A DNA stretch of 64,000 nt from assembly GCF_008386505.1 (NCBI RefSeq), contig NZ_VUNZ01000002.1, positions 1 to 64,000 of the forward strand, written 5' to 3'. This document shows, one piece after another, positions 9,931-18,222 of this stretch. The notes under the pieces are model-generated. The model was given only the letters and a program-made list of their open reading frames with translations, did not search any database and had not been told where the DNA came from. The DNA is from Chryseobacterium sediminis (GTDB lineage Bacteria; Bacteroidota; Bacteroidia; Flavobacteriales; Weeksellaceae). The translations under genes and the position numbers were made by a program. The stretch's first letter is position 1, and every line of letters starts with the position of its first letter.

Positions 9931-10941
9931 TCACACAAATTCCTTCAATTTCCTTGGGGGATATTGCTCTACCAGGTCAGCAATCGCCTTTATATGCTCA
10001 GGAGTTGTTCCGCAGCATCCCCCGATAATATTGATCAATCCTTTTTCCACATATTCTTTGATCTGTCTTGCCATGTCTTCCGGAGTTTCGTCATATTTTC
10101 CAAAAGCATTGGGTAAACCTGCATTCGGATACGCTGAAACGTAGAATTCTGAATTATGGGCCAGTGTTTCAAGATAAGGAGTCAGCTGATCTGCTCCCAA
10201 TGCACAGTTGAAACCTACGCTTAATAAATTCAGGTGGGAAACTGAGATCAGAAAAGCTTCTGCGGTCTGTCCGCTCAAAGTTCTTCCTGAAGCATCAGTA
10301 ATGGTTCCTGAAACCATGATCGGAATTTTTATTCCTCTTTCATCCTGTAGTTCGTCAATGGCAAACAAGGCTGCTTTTGCGTTCAAGGTATCAAAGATGG
10401 TTTCTACCAAAAGAATATCTGAACCACCATCCAGCAAAGCTTCACATTGCTGCTTATAAGCTACTCTCAGTTCTTCAAAAGTGATAGCTCTGTATCCTGG
10501 ATCATTAACATCAGGGCTTAAACTCGCTGTTCTGTTCGTTGGCCCGATAGATCCTGCTACAAATCTCGGTTTGTCCGGATTTTTCGCAGTGTACTCGTCA
10601 CAGGCTTTTCTTGCAATCTTCGCAGATTCATAGTTCAGGTCATAAACCAATTCTTCCATATGATAATCTGCCATAGCAATGGTAGTTCCTGAAAATGTAT
10701 TGGTTTCAATGATATCTGCTCCGGCTTCAAGATATTTCTTGTGAACTTCTTCAATAGCCTGAGGCTGTGTCAGAGAAAGAAGATCATTATTTCCTTTTAC
10801 CGGATGTTCCCAGTCTTTGAAACGCTCGCCACGATAGTCTTCTTCTTCAAACTTGTATCTCTGAAGCATAGTTCCCATAGCACCGTCAAGAATTAAAATT
10901 CTTTCGGATAAAGCTTTATATAATTGTTCTGAATTCTTCAT
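9931..10941 (-). CDS. Methionine synthase homocysteine-binding domain (separate polypeptide)
   Basis: A 336-residue TIM barrel equal to the N-terminal module of MetH. It should bind and activate homocysteine through zinc: one Cys in [12 protein letters not shown] and the Cys pair in [13 protein letters not shown] form the expected three-thiolate site. The start region [14 protein letters not shown] is diagnostic. It should work with the 886-residue protein encoded downstream. A stand-alone betaine- or S-methylmethionine-dependent methyltransferase is an alternative, but the sequence and context favour a split MetH. Confidence 0.93.
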   Translation of the reverse strand: MKNSEQLYKALSERILILDGAMGTMLQRYKFEEEDYRGERFKDWEHPVKGNNDLLSLTQPQAIEEVHKKYLEAGADIIETNTFSGTTIAMADYHMEELVYDLNYESAKIARKACDEYTAKNPDKPRFVAGSIGPTNRTASLSPDVNDPGYRAITFEELRVAYKQQCEALLDGGSDILLVETIFDTLNAKAALFAIDELQDERGIKIPIMVSGTITDASGRTLSGQTAEAFLISVSHLNLLSVGFNCALGADQLTPYLETLAHNSEFYVSAYPNAGLPNAFGKYDETPEDMARQIKEYVEKGLINIIGGCCGTTPEHIKAIADLVEQYPPRKLKEFV

Positions 10942-10951
10942 TTTTAAATGT

Positions 10952-10979
10952 TTTGGCTAAAGCATATTCCTATTAAATT
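10952..10979. repeat. Degenerate GGCTAAAGC dispersed repeat
   Basis: TTTGGCTAAAGCATATTCC followed by TATTAAATT resembles the repeat at 513-537. It fills most of the 36-nt gap between metZ and the next gene. Confidence 0.35.
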
Positions 10980-12138
10980 AATCAAGAGCCTGTTTAAGAT
11001 CTGCTATGATATCCTCCACATTTTCCAATCCTACTGAACAACGAACCAACCCTGCTGTAATTCCTACTTCATTTCTTTCTTCGTCTGACAGTTTGGAATG
11101 GGTAGTTGATGCCGGATGGGTAACGATTGTTCTTGTATCACCTAAATTAGCAGAAAGCGAACACATTTGTATCTTATCTAAAAAGGCTCTTCCTCCTTCT
11201 ATTCCGCCCTTTATTTCAAATGCTACAATATTTCCTCCAAGCTTCATCTGCTTTTTGGCGACTTCATAACTCGGGTGGGATTTAAGGAATGGATATTTTA
11301 CTAAGTCTACGTTTGGATGATTTTCTAAAAACTCGGCTACCTTCAATGCATTCTCACAGTGCTTTTCTACACGAATAGCCAATGTTTCAAGGCTTTTTGA
11401 TAATACCCAGGCATTAAATGGAGATAATGCAGGACCTGTATTTCTTGCGAAAAGATAAATTTCTCTGATCAGGTCTTCTTTTCCTACGGCTATTCCTCCT
11501 AAAACTCTTCCCTGTCCGTCAATCAGTTTCGTTGCTGAGTGTACAACAATATCTGCACCATATTTGATTGGCTGTTGAAGATAAGGTGTTGCAAAACAGT
11601 TATCTACAATAAATATCAGATTATGTTTTTTTGCAATCTGCCCGAAAAACTCCAGATCCAAAATTTCAATAGCCGGATTGGTAGGAGTTTCAAGATATAA
11701 GATCTTTGTATTAGGCTTAATGTATTGTTCAACATTTTCTGCATCTTCCGCTTTGAAATAAGTAGTTTCGATATTCCATTTCGGGAAGTATTTAGTAAAT
11801 AATGTATGGGTAGATCCGAAAACGGACTGACAGCTTACGATATGATCTCCAGCATTCAACAAAGCAGCAAATGTAGAATAGATGGCAGCCATCCCTGTTG
11901 CAAAGGCATATCCTGCTTCTGCTCCTTCCATTTTAGCGATCTTATCTGTAAACTCCGTTACATTGGGATTAGAGAAACGGCTGTATAAATTTTTAGGTTT
12001 TTCTTCTGCAAAGCTTGCTCTCATATCCTCTGCATCCTGAAATATGAAACTGGAGGTAAGGTATAAGGGTGTAGAATGTTCATCAAACTGACTTCTTTCA
12101 GTCTGGGTTCTTATTGCTGATGTTTCAAAATTTTCCAT
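10978..12138 (-). CDS. metZ: O-acyl-homoserine sulfhydrylase (Cys/Met metabolism PLP enzyme)
   Basis: Converts O-acylhomoserine and sulfide to homocysteine. 386 residues, normal for the gamma family of PLP enzymes. The PLP lysine lies in VVHSATKLIDGQGR; the phosphate-binding region is ATGMAAIYSTFAALL and the Asp that contacts the ring nitrogen is in FIVDNCFATPYL. Flavobacterial copies are often named O-succinylhomoserine sulfhydrylase, but the neighbouring MetX makes O-acetyl or O-succinyl homoserine, so the acyl preference is open. 120 nt with a strong inverted repeat separate it from the upstream gene. Confidence 0.88.
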   Translation of the reverse strand: MENFETSAIRTQTERSQFDEHSTPLYLTSSFIFQDAEDMRASFAEEKPKNLYSRFSNPNVTEFTDKIAKMEGAEAGYAFATGMAAIYSTFAALLNAGDHIVSCQSVFGSTHTLFTKYFPKWNIETTYFKAEDAENVEQYIKPNTKILYLETPTNPAIEILDLEFFGQIAKKHNLIFIVDNCFATPYLQQPIKYGADIVVHSATKLIDGQGRVLGGIAVGKEDLIREIYLFARNTGPALSPFNAWVLSKSLETLAIRVEKHCENALKVAEFLENHPNVDLVKYPFLKSHPSYEVAKKQMKLGGNIVAFEIKGGIEGGRAFLDKIQMCSLSANLGDTRTIVTHPASTTHSKLSDEERNEVGITAGLVRCSVGLENVEDIIADLKQALD

Positions 12139-12155
12139 ATAGTTTTAATTTAAAT

Positions 12156-12244
12156 AATGTACAATGTATCTGTGGCGACCCATTTAAACTTGGTTAAATA
12201 CGTCTTTCGGCATTGCTTTCATCATCATTAATACATTGTACATT
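12156..12244 (-). ncRNA. Candidate structured leader RNA between hom and metZ
   Basis: AATGTACAATGTAT (12156-12169) and its exact complement ATACATTGTACATT (12231-12244) can close a 14-bp stem around about 60 nt. That interior has its own pairing potential, AUUUAA / UUAAAU plus GAC / GUC. It ends 18 nt before the metZ start. It does not match the SAM-I layout seen at 14810, and I could not assign it to a known class. It could also be a pair of regulator sites or a small inserted element. Confidence 0.4.
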
Positions 12245-12258
12245 TTATTTTGTACAAA

Positions 12259-13797
12259 TTATTTAGTTTCACTTACTCTTAAAATATCCCCGAAAACTCC
12301 TCTGGCTGTTACCTGCGCACCAGCCCCGGCTCCCATAATTACAATTGGGTTTTCACCATAGCTTTCTGTATAAATCTCAAAAATTGAATCTGAACCTTTT
12401 AATTGACCTAAGGCTGAAGTTGCCGGAACAGAAATCAGTTTCACATCCAATTCGCCTTTATCTTTCTGCAGATCGCCATGCAGATCACCTACATATCTCA
12501 ATACATGCCCAGGTTCCTGATTTTCTTTGATTTTCTGATACTCTTCGTCCAGTTCATCAAGTCTTGAAAGGAATTCTGATTTTGAAACTTCAAGCAGACT
12601 TTCCGGAACCAGATTTTGAATATTGATATCTCCGAATTCGTTGATAAGGTCTAATTCTCTTGCCAGAATCAATAATTTTCTTGCTACGTCGTTTCCTGAC
12701 AGGTCTTCTCTTGGATCCGGTTCTGTGTATCCTTTTTCCAACGCCTCATTGATAATTGTTGAAAATTTATCGTCTCTTAAAGAAAAATTATTGAAAACAT
12801 AGCTCAATGTTCCTGAGAACACTCCTTTGATTCTCGTGATATTTTCTCCTGAAAGGTGTAATAATTTGATCGTGTCAATTAATGGCAAACCTGCACCCAC
12901 ATTGGTTTCATACAGATAACGTCTGTTGTTTTTATTCAACGTATATCTTAGTTTTCTGTACTCTTCAATCGGAAGGGTGTTAAAAATCTTGTTTGAAGAA
13001 ACCAGATCGAATCCGTTTTCTGCCAAAGCATGATAATTCTTCACAAAATCCTTACTTGCTGTGTTATCCACAACGATAAGGTTTTCCAGCTGGTTTTCGT
13101 TGGAAAAATTAATAAGTTCCTGAATACTGGAAGGATGTTCTGCTGTCAAAACCTCATCACTCCAATTCGCATCAAATCCTTTTTTATTGAAGGCTATTTT
13201 CTTTGAATTGGCTACTGCCACTACTTTAAGGTCTATTTTTTTACGTCTTTTAATCTCTTCTGAAGATTCCAGTACCTGTTCTATCAAGGTCTTTCCTACG
13301 TTTCCGTGACCAATGATTGCCAGATGAACGGTCTTTGGCTTTTTGAAAATTTCAGATTCTATAATATTTTTTGTTTTTTCATCCTGTGAAGATGTCACTA
13401 CGATGTTAACTCTGTTTTCCCCTGCCACCTGATTCAGCAATAATGGGAATACATTGTTTCTGGCCAGTTCAGCAAAGACTTTATTGAAATCTTCTGCTAC
13501 AAAACCGATCACAGAAACATTATTGATACTGTAAATCTGAGAAACTTTTCCAGATTTTCTTTCTGCTTCAAATTCATCAATAAGACAGGCAACTGCTTTT
13601 TCAGCATCATTTTCCTGAACCAAGATAGAGATTCCGTTTTCTATTGCCTGTTGAGAGATTACTCCCACACTGATACGCGCCAAAGTAAGCGCTTTAAAAA
13701 TTCGTCCGTCAATCCCGATTTCTCCCAGGAAATCTTCTCCTTCAAATTTGACGATTGATCTGTTCTTCAAAAATTTTATTTCGTTAGCATTTTTCAT
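12259..13797 (-). CDS. hom: Homoserine dehydrogenase with N-terminal ACT regulatory region
   Basis: Reduces aspartate semialdehyde to homoserine. Of 512 residues, the first 155 or so look like the paired ACT region of bifunctional aspartokinase-homoserine dehydrogenase (LTLARISVGVISQQAIENGI; INNVSVIGFVAEDFNK). The NAD(P)-binding fold follows (AIIGHGNVGKTLIEQVL near residue 160), then the catalytic domain (NVGAGLPLIDTIKLL, GVFSGTLSYVFNNF, EPDPREDLSGNDVARK). The aspartokinase catalytic domain is absent, so this is effectively ThrA without its kinase. The start codon overlaps the metX stop by 1 nt. Confidence 0.93.
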   Translation of the reverse strand: MKNANEIKFLKNRSIVKFEGEDFLGEIGIDGRIFKALTLARISVGVISQQAIENGISILVQENDAEKAVACLIDEFEAERKSGKVSQIYSINNVSVIGFVAEDFNKVFAELARNNVFPLLLNQVAGENRVNIVVTSSQDEKTKNIIESEIFKKPKTVHLAIIGHGNVGKTLIEQVLESSEEIKRRKKIDLKVVAVANSKKIAFNKKGFDANWSDEVLTAEHPSSIQELINFSNENQLENLIVVDNTASKDFVKNYHALAENGFDLVSSNKIFNTLPIEEYRKLRYTLNKNNRRYLYETNVGAGLPLIDTIKLLHLSGENITRIKGVFSGTLSYVFNNFSLRDDKFSTIINEALEKGYTEPDPREDLSGNDVARKLLILARELDLINEFGDINIQNLVPESLLEVSKSEFLSRLDELDEEYQKIKENQEPGHVLRYVGDLHGDLQKDKGELDVKLISVPATSALGQLKGSDSIFEIYTESYGENPIVIMGAGAGAQVTARGVFGDILRVSETK

Positions 13798-14741
13798 TAC
13801 TTCTGTAAAATGTTTTTAATGATATTATTTAATTGTTGATATTCCATTAGGAAGGCATCATGCCCGTGTATAGATTGGATCTCGTGATAAGAAACATTCT
13901 TATTTTTCTCTTTTAGGTTTTCAAAACACATTCGGATTTCAGAAGCCGGGAAGAATAAGTCTGTATCTACGGAGATCATGTGCATTCGTGCTTCTATTTT
14001 CTCCAGTGCCGATTCATCAGCATTGATATTCATTAAGAGATGGTTCATCAGTTTGTACGCCTTTAAACTAAATCTTTCGTTTAGTGCATTACCATGATAA
14101 ACCAACCAGTCTTCTGACTTCAGGCGTTGTTTTTCCTGATTATATTGGTTTTGAAATCTGTCATTGAGTGACTGTGGAGTTCTGTAACACAGCATGGCAT
14201 GAATTCTTGCTTTCTGCAGTGGCTCATCTTTATCATTCAATAAAAATTCCTGAACCAGACATTGGGCATGAAGCCAGTCGTGTGTTCTGTAATCACAGGC
14301 AATAGGAATAAATATTTCTGCCAGATCCGGCTGCTTTGTAAGCATCTCCCAGGCAATTCCTCCTCCCAGAGAGCCTCCAATAATGGCATATATGTTTTTG
14401 ATATGTAAAAATTCAAGTCCTTTCAGAAATATCGCAGCGATATCTGAAGGGGTAAAATCTTCATAGTCTTCAATTAAAAAATCGTCATAACCGTTTCCGG
14501 GTATATTGAAACACAGAACTGTGTATTGATCCGTATCAATAATCTGATTTTTTCCCACCAACTGTTTCCACCATCCTTTTTCTCCGGATACCTCTGAATT
14601 TCCGGTAAGGGCATGATTGATTAAAATGATGGGTGCTGTAAACAGATCTTTCCCAAAAAGCTGATAGCTTAACGGGATATGATATTCCTTTTGGGAATTG
14701 GTTTGATACGAAAGATTTATATAGTTTAGTTCTGTTTTCAA
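13797..14741 (-). CDS. metX: Homoserine O-acyltransferase, alpha/beta hydrolase type
   Basis: Activates homoserine by acylation for sulfhydrylation. 314 residues, shorter than the roughly 350-380 of many MetX proteins. The nucleophile elbow GGSLGGG, the acid in VDTDLFFP and the base in IHGHDAFL form a complete triad; ILINHALTGNSEV marks the oxyanion region. The start is TTG: an in-frame stop lies a few codons upstream and no ATG is available. First gene of the methionine operon, directly under the SAM-I riboswitch. Acetyl versus succinyl donor is not decided here. Confidence 0.93.
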   Translation of the reverse strand: MKTELNYINLSYQTNSQKEYHIPLSYQLFGKDLFTAPIILINHALTGNSEVSGEKGWWKQLVGKNQIIDTDQYTVLCFNIPGNGYDDFLIEDYEDFTPSDIAAIFLKGLEFLHIKNIYAIIGGSLGGGIAWEMLTKQPDLAEIFIPIACDYRTHDWLHAQCLVQEFLLNDKDEPLQKARIHAMLCYRTPQSLNDRFQNQYNQEKQRLKSEDWLVYHGNALNERFSLKAYKLMNHLLMNINADESALEKIEARMHMISVDTDLFFPASEIRMCFENLKEKNKNVSYHEIQSIHGHDAFLMEYQQLNNIIKNILQK

Positions 14742-14809
14742 TTCTATTATATTTTAATACAAATACAATTGAAAATGCCACAGGAAATGGCTGAAAAGAA
14801 CTTCAGTAA

Positions 14810-14912
14810 GTTATCTGTCCAAAATACTTTGGTAGAACGTAGCACCTTCTTTGCTTGCGCAAAGGGTTGCTAAGGTTTCATAGGGTCTAATCCCTCAACC
14901 TTTCTTGATAAC
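14810..14912 (-). ncRNA. SAM-I riboswitch (S-box)
   Basis: On the minus strand GTTATC (14907-14912) pairs with GATAAC (14810-14815) as P1. The conserved core is present in order: TCAAGA, then GAGGGATTAGACCCTATGAA, then ACCTTAGCAACC, a P3 hairpin with loop GCGCAAGC, and AAGGTGCTACGTTC. These are the S-box signatures that bind S-adenosylmethionine. No clear intrinsic terminator follows before the TTG start of metX, so control may act on translation or through a weak structure in the following 70 nt. Confidence 0.95.
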
Positions 14913-14941
14913 ATTTTCAATATTTGAATGAACGAATGGTG

Positions 14942-14971
14942 CAAAGGTAGTTCTTTTCTTTTAATTTCAAA
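14942..14971 (-). promoter_or_regulatory. Promoter of the methionine operon
   Basis: Minus-strand -7 box TACCTTTG (14942-14949) with TTTG at 14968-14971, 18 nt apart. It lies about 30 nt before the riboswitch P1 stem, so the leader begins close to the S-box. Confidence 0.75.
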
Positions 14972-15052
14972 AAAAAATTATTTTAATATTTAAAAAAGCC
15001 TTTAAATACAAGTATTTCAAGGCCATATTAATAATTGTTCAGATGAAAAAAA

Positions 15053-15083
15053 TTGGAATTATTTTTCAAAAAAACTAACTTCG
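15053..15083 (+). promoter_or_regulatory. Possible promoter of the glycosidase gene
   Basis: TTG (15053-15055), 20-nt spacer, TAACTTCG (15076-15083). The -7 box has one mismatch to TAnnTTTG. Located 19 nt before the ATG. Confidence 0.4.
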
Positions 15084-15102
15084 TATGGAAAAATGATGAG
15101 AT

Positions 15103-17718
15103 ATGACCGCCGAAAAAGAAAGATTACAAGATACTAAATGGAAAAACTGGGGACCTTATGTAAGCAATCGTCAATGGGGAAATGTACGTGAGGATTACAG
15201 CTCAAACGGGAATGCCTGGGATTTTACCAATCATAATAACGCCGAAAGCTATGCTTACCGCTGGGGAGAGGAAGGCATCGCTGGAATTTCTGATGTAAAA
15301 CAGCTGTTCTGTTTTGCTTTTTCATTTTGGAACAGAAAAGATAAAATGGTAAAAGAACGGTTCTTCGGATTGAGCAACCCTCAGGGAAATCATGGTGAAG
15401 ACATCAAAGAAATTTTTTATTACCTGGATAATACACCTACTCACAGCTATATGAAAATGGTGTATAAATACCCCATCAATGAGTTTCCGTATGATGAACT
15501 TCTTGCGGAAAACGGAAAACGCAGCAAAAAGGAACCCGAATATGAGATTTTCGATACCGGAATTTTTGACAATGACGAGTATTTCGATATTTTCATAGAA
15601 TACTGTAAAGCTGATCACAACGATATTCTGGCAAGAGTAACCGTCTGCAACCGAAGCCAACATGATGCTCCCATCGTAGTAGCACCTACTGCCTGGTTCA
15701 GAAACAACTGGAAATGGGGTTACAATGCCTATAAAGCAGAAATGAATGCTTCTCATGACGGAAGTATCAATATTGGACATGACAGTATTTCTATTAAAAA
15801 ACTCTATTCCCGAAATTCAAATGCACAAAGTGTATTTTGTGACAATGAAACCAATACGTCCAGACTTTACGGAACTCCTAAAACGGAGAATATGTATTTC
15901 AAAGACGGTATTAACCATTTTATTATTCATCAGGGAGACACTGTAAACCCTGAAAAAAAAGGGACAAAAGCTTCTTTTCTGATTGATGAAGTTGTGGGAG
16001 CAGGAGAATCTAAAATTTTTGAATTCAGATTATGTCCTGATGAGACGGATCAACCTTTTGAAAATTTTGATACTATTTTCAATACCCGACAGGCTGAAGC
16101 AGAGGAGTTTTATAATGATATCCAGAATGATACCGTAAATGAAGATGAAAGAAATGTTCAGCGACAGGCTTTTGCCGGACTTCTTTGGAATAAACAGTTT
16201 TATCACTACAATATCGGAAAATGGCTGAAAGGTGATCCTAATTTTGAAGCGCCAAGAAACTTCAATGAATATGTAAGAAATACTGAATGGAATCATCTTC
16301 ACAATAAGGATATTATTTCCATGCCCGATAAATGGGAGTATCCATGGTATGCTACCTGGGATCTGGCATTCCACTGTGTACCTTTTTCTATCATAGATGC
16401 AGAGTTTGCCAAGGGACAGCTTTTATTGCTTACTAAAGAATGGTATATGCATCCCAACGGACAGCTTCCTGCTTACGAATGGAATATGAGTGATGTAAAC
16501 CCGCCTGTACATGCCTGGTCGTGCTTCCGTGTTTTTAAAATTGATGAAAAAAATAATGGAAAACCGGATTTATTATTTTTAGAAAAAGTATTCCAGAAGT
16601 TGCTGCTGAATTTTACGTGGTGGGTGAACAGAAAGGATAAAAACGGTAAAAATATTTTCGGAGGCGGTTTCCTTGGCCTTGATAATATTGGTGCTTTTGA
16701 CAGAAATATGGTTTTAAAGGACGGCCAGCATCTTGAACAGGCGGACGGAACAAGCTGGATGGCCATGTATGCATTGAATATGATGCGTATTGCCATGGAA
16801 CTTGCCCAATATTATCAGGTGTATGAAGATATGGCGATCAAGTTTTTTGAACATTATCTTTATATCGCCGAGGCTATGGAAAACCTGGGTGAAGGAACGA
16901 AAGGGCTTTGGAATGAGGAAGACGGCTTCTTCTATGATGTATTACAGCTTGGAAACGGAGACAGTGTTTCTTTAAGATTAAGAAGTATTGTAGGTTTGAT
17001 TCCGATGTTTGCTGTTGAAATTGTAGATCACCGTTTATTGGAAAAGATGCCGAATTTCAGAAGCAGAATGGAATGGATCTTAAAAAATAAACCGGAACTT
17101 ACAAAGCTTGTCTCTCACTGGGACGAGGAAGGACATGGACGAAAACACCTGATGAGTATCCTCCGCAAAAACAGATTAACAAAAGTTTTGACCAGAATGC
17201 TTGATGAGAATGAGTTTCTAAGCTCTTACGGAATCCGGGCAATGTCTAAAGTATATGAAGAAAATCCTTTTGTATTCTCTGTGCATGGAACGGAAAACAT
17301 GGTCTATTATACGCCTGCAGAAAGTGACAGCCGAATGTTTGGAGGAAACAGCAACTGGCGCGGACCGATATGGTTTCCTATCAATTTTCTGATTGTTGAA
17401 AGTTTACAACGCTTCCATTATTATTATGGAAACAGTCTGAAAGTAGAACTTCCAACAGGAAGTGGTGATAAAAGAAACCTTGATGAAGTCGCTCAAAATA
17501 TCAGCAAAAGACTTTGTTCTTTATTTTTAAAAGATGAACATGGGCAAAGGGCTTTCAATGGAGGTAATCCGAAGTTCAACTATGATGAACATTTCAGAGA
17601 TTATATTACATTCTTTGAATATTTCCATGGAGATAACGGCCGAGGTGTAGGAGCTTCCCACCAGACAGGATGGACGGCCACTGTAGCAAAACTGATAAAA
17701 CCAAGACTTACCTTCTAG
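15103..17718 (+). CDS. MGH1-like / GH63-related alpha-glucosidase
   Basis: An 871-residue cytosolic glycosidase without signal peptide, resembling the mannosyl-oligosaccharide glucosidase (GH63/MGH1) superfamily with an (alpha/alpha)6 barrel in the C-terminal half. Typical blocks are YATWDLAFHCVPFSIID, GQLPAYEWNMSDVNPPVHAW and GGNSNWRGPIWFPINFLIVE. The acidic residues in WDLAF, EWNMSD and the C-terminal part are candidates for catalysis. Alpha-glucosidic storage or compatible-solute sugars are plausible substrates, but nothing nearby settles this. Earlier ATG codons upstream are out of frame or hit a stop. A bidirectional terminator follows. Confidence 0.8.
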   Translation: MTAEKERLQDTKWKNWGPYVSNRQWGNVREDYSSNGNAWDFTNHNNAESYAYRWGEEGIAGISDVKQLFCFAFSFWNRKDKMVKERFFGLSNPQGNHGEDIKEIFYYLDNTPTHSYMKMVYKYPINEFPYDELLAENGKRSKKEPEYEIFDTGIFDNDEYFDIFIEYCKADHNDILARVTVCNRSQHDAPIVVAPTAWFRNNWKWGYNAYKAEMNASHDGSINIGHDSISIKKLYSRNSNAQSVFCDNETNTSRLYGTPKTENMYFKDGINHFIIHQGDTVNPEKKGTKASFLIDEVVGAGESKIFEFRLCPDETDQPFENFDTIFNTRQAEAEEFYNDIQNDTVNEDERNVQRQAFAGLLWNKQFYHYNIGKWLKGDPNFEAPRNFNEYVRNTEWNHLHNKDIISMPDKWEYPWYATWDLAFHCVPFSIIDAEFAKGQLLLLTKEWYMHPNGQLPAYEWNMSDVNPPVHAWSCFRVFKIDEKNNGKPDLLFLEKVFQKLLLNFTWWVNRKDKNGKNIFGGGFLGLDNIGAFDRNMVLKDGQHLEQADGTSWMAMYALNMMRIAMELAQYYQVYEDMAIKFFEHYLYIAEAMENLGEGTKGLWNEEDGFFYDVLQLGNGDSVSLRLRSIVGLIPMFAVEIVDHRLLEKMPNFRSRMEWILKNKPELTKLVSHWDEEGHGRKHLMSILRKNRLTKVLTRMLDENEFLSSYGIRAMSKVYEENPFVFSVHGTENMVYYTPAESDSRMFGGNSNWRGPIWFPINFLIVESLQRFHYYYGNSLKVELPTGSGDKRNLDEVAQNISKRLCSLFLKDEHGQRAFNGGNPKFNYDEHFRDYITFFEYFHGDNGRGVGASHQTGWTATVAKLIKPRLTF

Positions 17719-17730
17719 ATGAGTAATAAA

Positions 17731-17757
17731 AAAGCCGGATAAATTATCCGGCTTTTT
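17731..17757. terminator. Bidirectional terminator between the glycosidase and OsmC genes
   Basis: AAAGCCGGATAA / TTATCCGGCTTT palindrome followed by TTTATATTTTT on the plus strand and preceded by an A-run serving the minus strand. It lies between two convergent genes. Confidence 0.85.
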
Positions 17758-17775
17758 ATATTTTTAGATAAGAGA

Positions 17776-18195
17776 TTAAATTTTCTCTCCGTTCACGTAT
17801 ACTTCGTATCCGATTTCTACATTCGGTTCTAAAGTCTTTGATACGGAACAGTATTTTTCAAAAGAAAGTTCTGCTGCTTTTAATGCTTTTTTAGGATCAA
17901 TTTCTCCTTCTAAAAGAAACTTAACATTAATAGCTTTAAAAGGTTTTGCATCATCTACCTGCACTCTCTCTCCTTCTACCTCTGCCTGGAAACTCTTGAT
18001 ATCCTGACGCTGCTTCTTTAAAATAGAAACCACATCAATTCCGCTGCAGCCTGCTACGGCCATCAGTACACTTTCCATGGGAGAAACTCCTTTTGCTCCC
18101 GGCTGGGAAGTGTTATCCAAAAGAATAGAATTCCCCTGAGCATTTGTACATTCAAATAAAAAATCGTCGTTTATTCTGTTAAGTGTAATTTTCAT
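17776..18195 (-). CDS. OsmC-family protein
   Basis: 139 residues, a normal OsmC/Ohr-superfamily length. The peroxidatic cysteine is in AVAGCSGIDVVSILKKQ; a second Cys lies in SFEKYCSVSKTL, as expected for thiol peroxidases that reduce organic hydroperoxides. It is closer to the YhfA-type OsmC branch than to Ohr, where peroxidase activity is less certain. Cytosolic. It lies 27 nt downstream of the DUF58 gene and may be its last co-transcribed partner. Confidence 0.9.
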   Translation of the reverse strand: MKITLNRINDDFLFECTNAQGNSILLDNTSQPGAKGVSPMESVLMAVAGCSGIDVVSILKKQRQDIKSFQAEVEGERVQVDDAKPFKAINVKFLLEGEIDPKKALKAAELSFEKYCSVSKTLEPNVEIGYEVYVNGEKI

Positions 18196-18222
18196 TATTT
18201 ATTGCTTATTGCTTCTACAAAG

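Noticed and set aside
6094..10941. Split methionine synthase as a frameshifted or broken metH
   Set aside because: Both parts are complete domains with intact motifs and are separated by a full desaturase gene, so this is a genuine split, not a sequencing or mutational break.
12156..12244. SAM-II or second SAM-I riboswitch
   Set aside because: A UUUAACC string recalls the SAM-II loop, but the flanking stem and the 3' pseudoknot sequence are not in the right order; the S-box core words are absent.
15322..15780. Minus-strand frame of 152 codons inside the glycosidase gene
   Set aside because: Shadow frame of a long gene with clear domain motifs; no independent signals.
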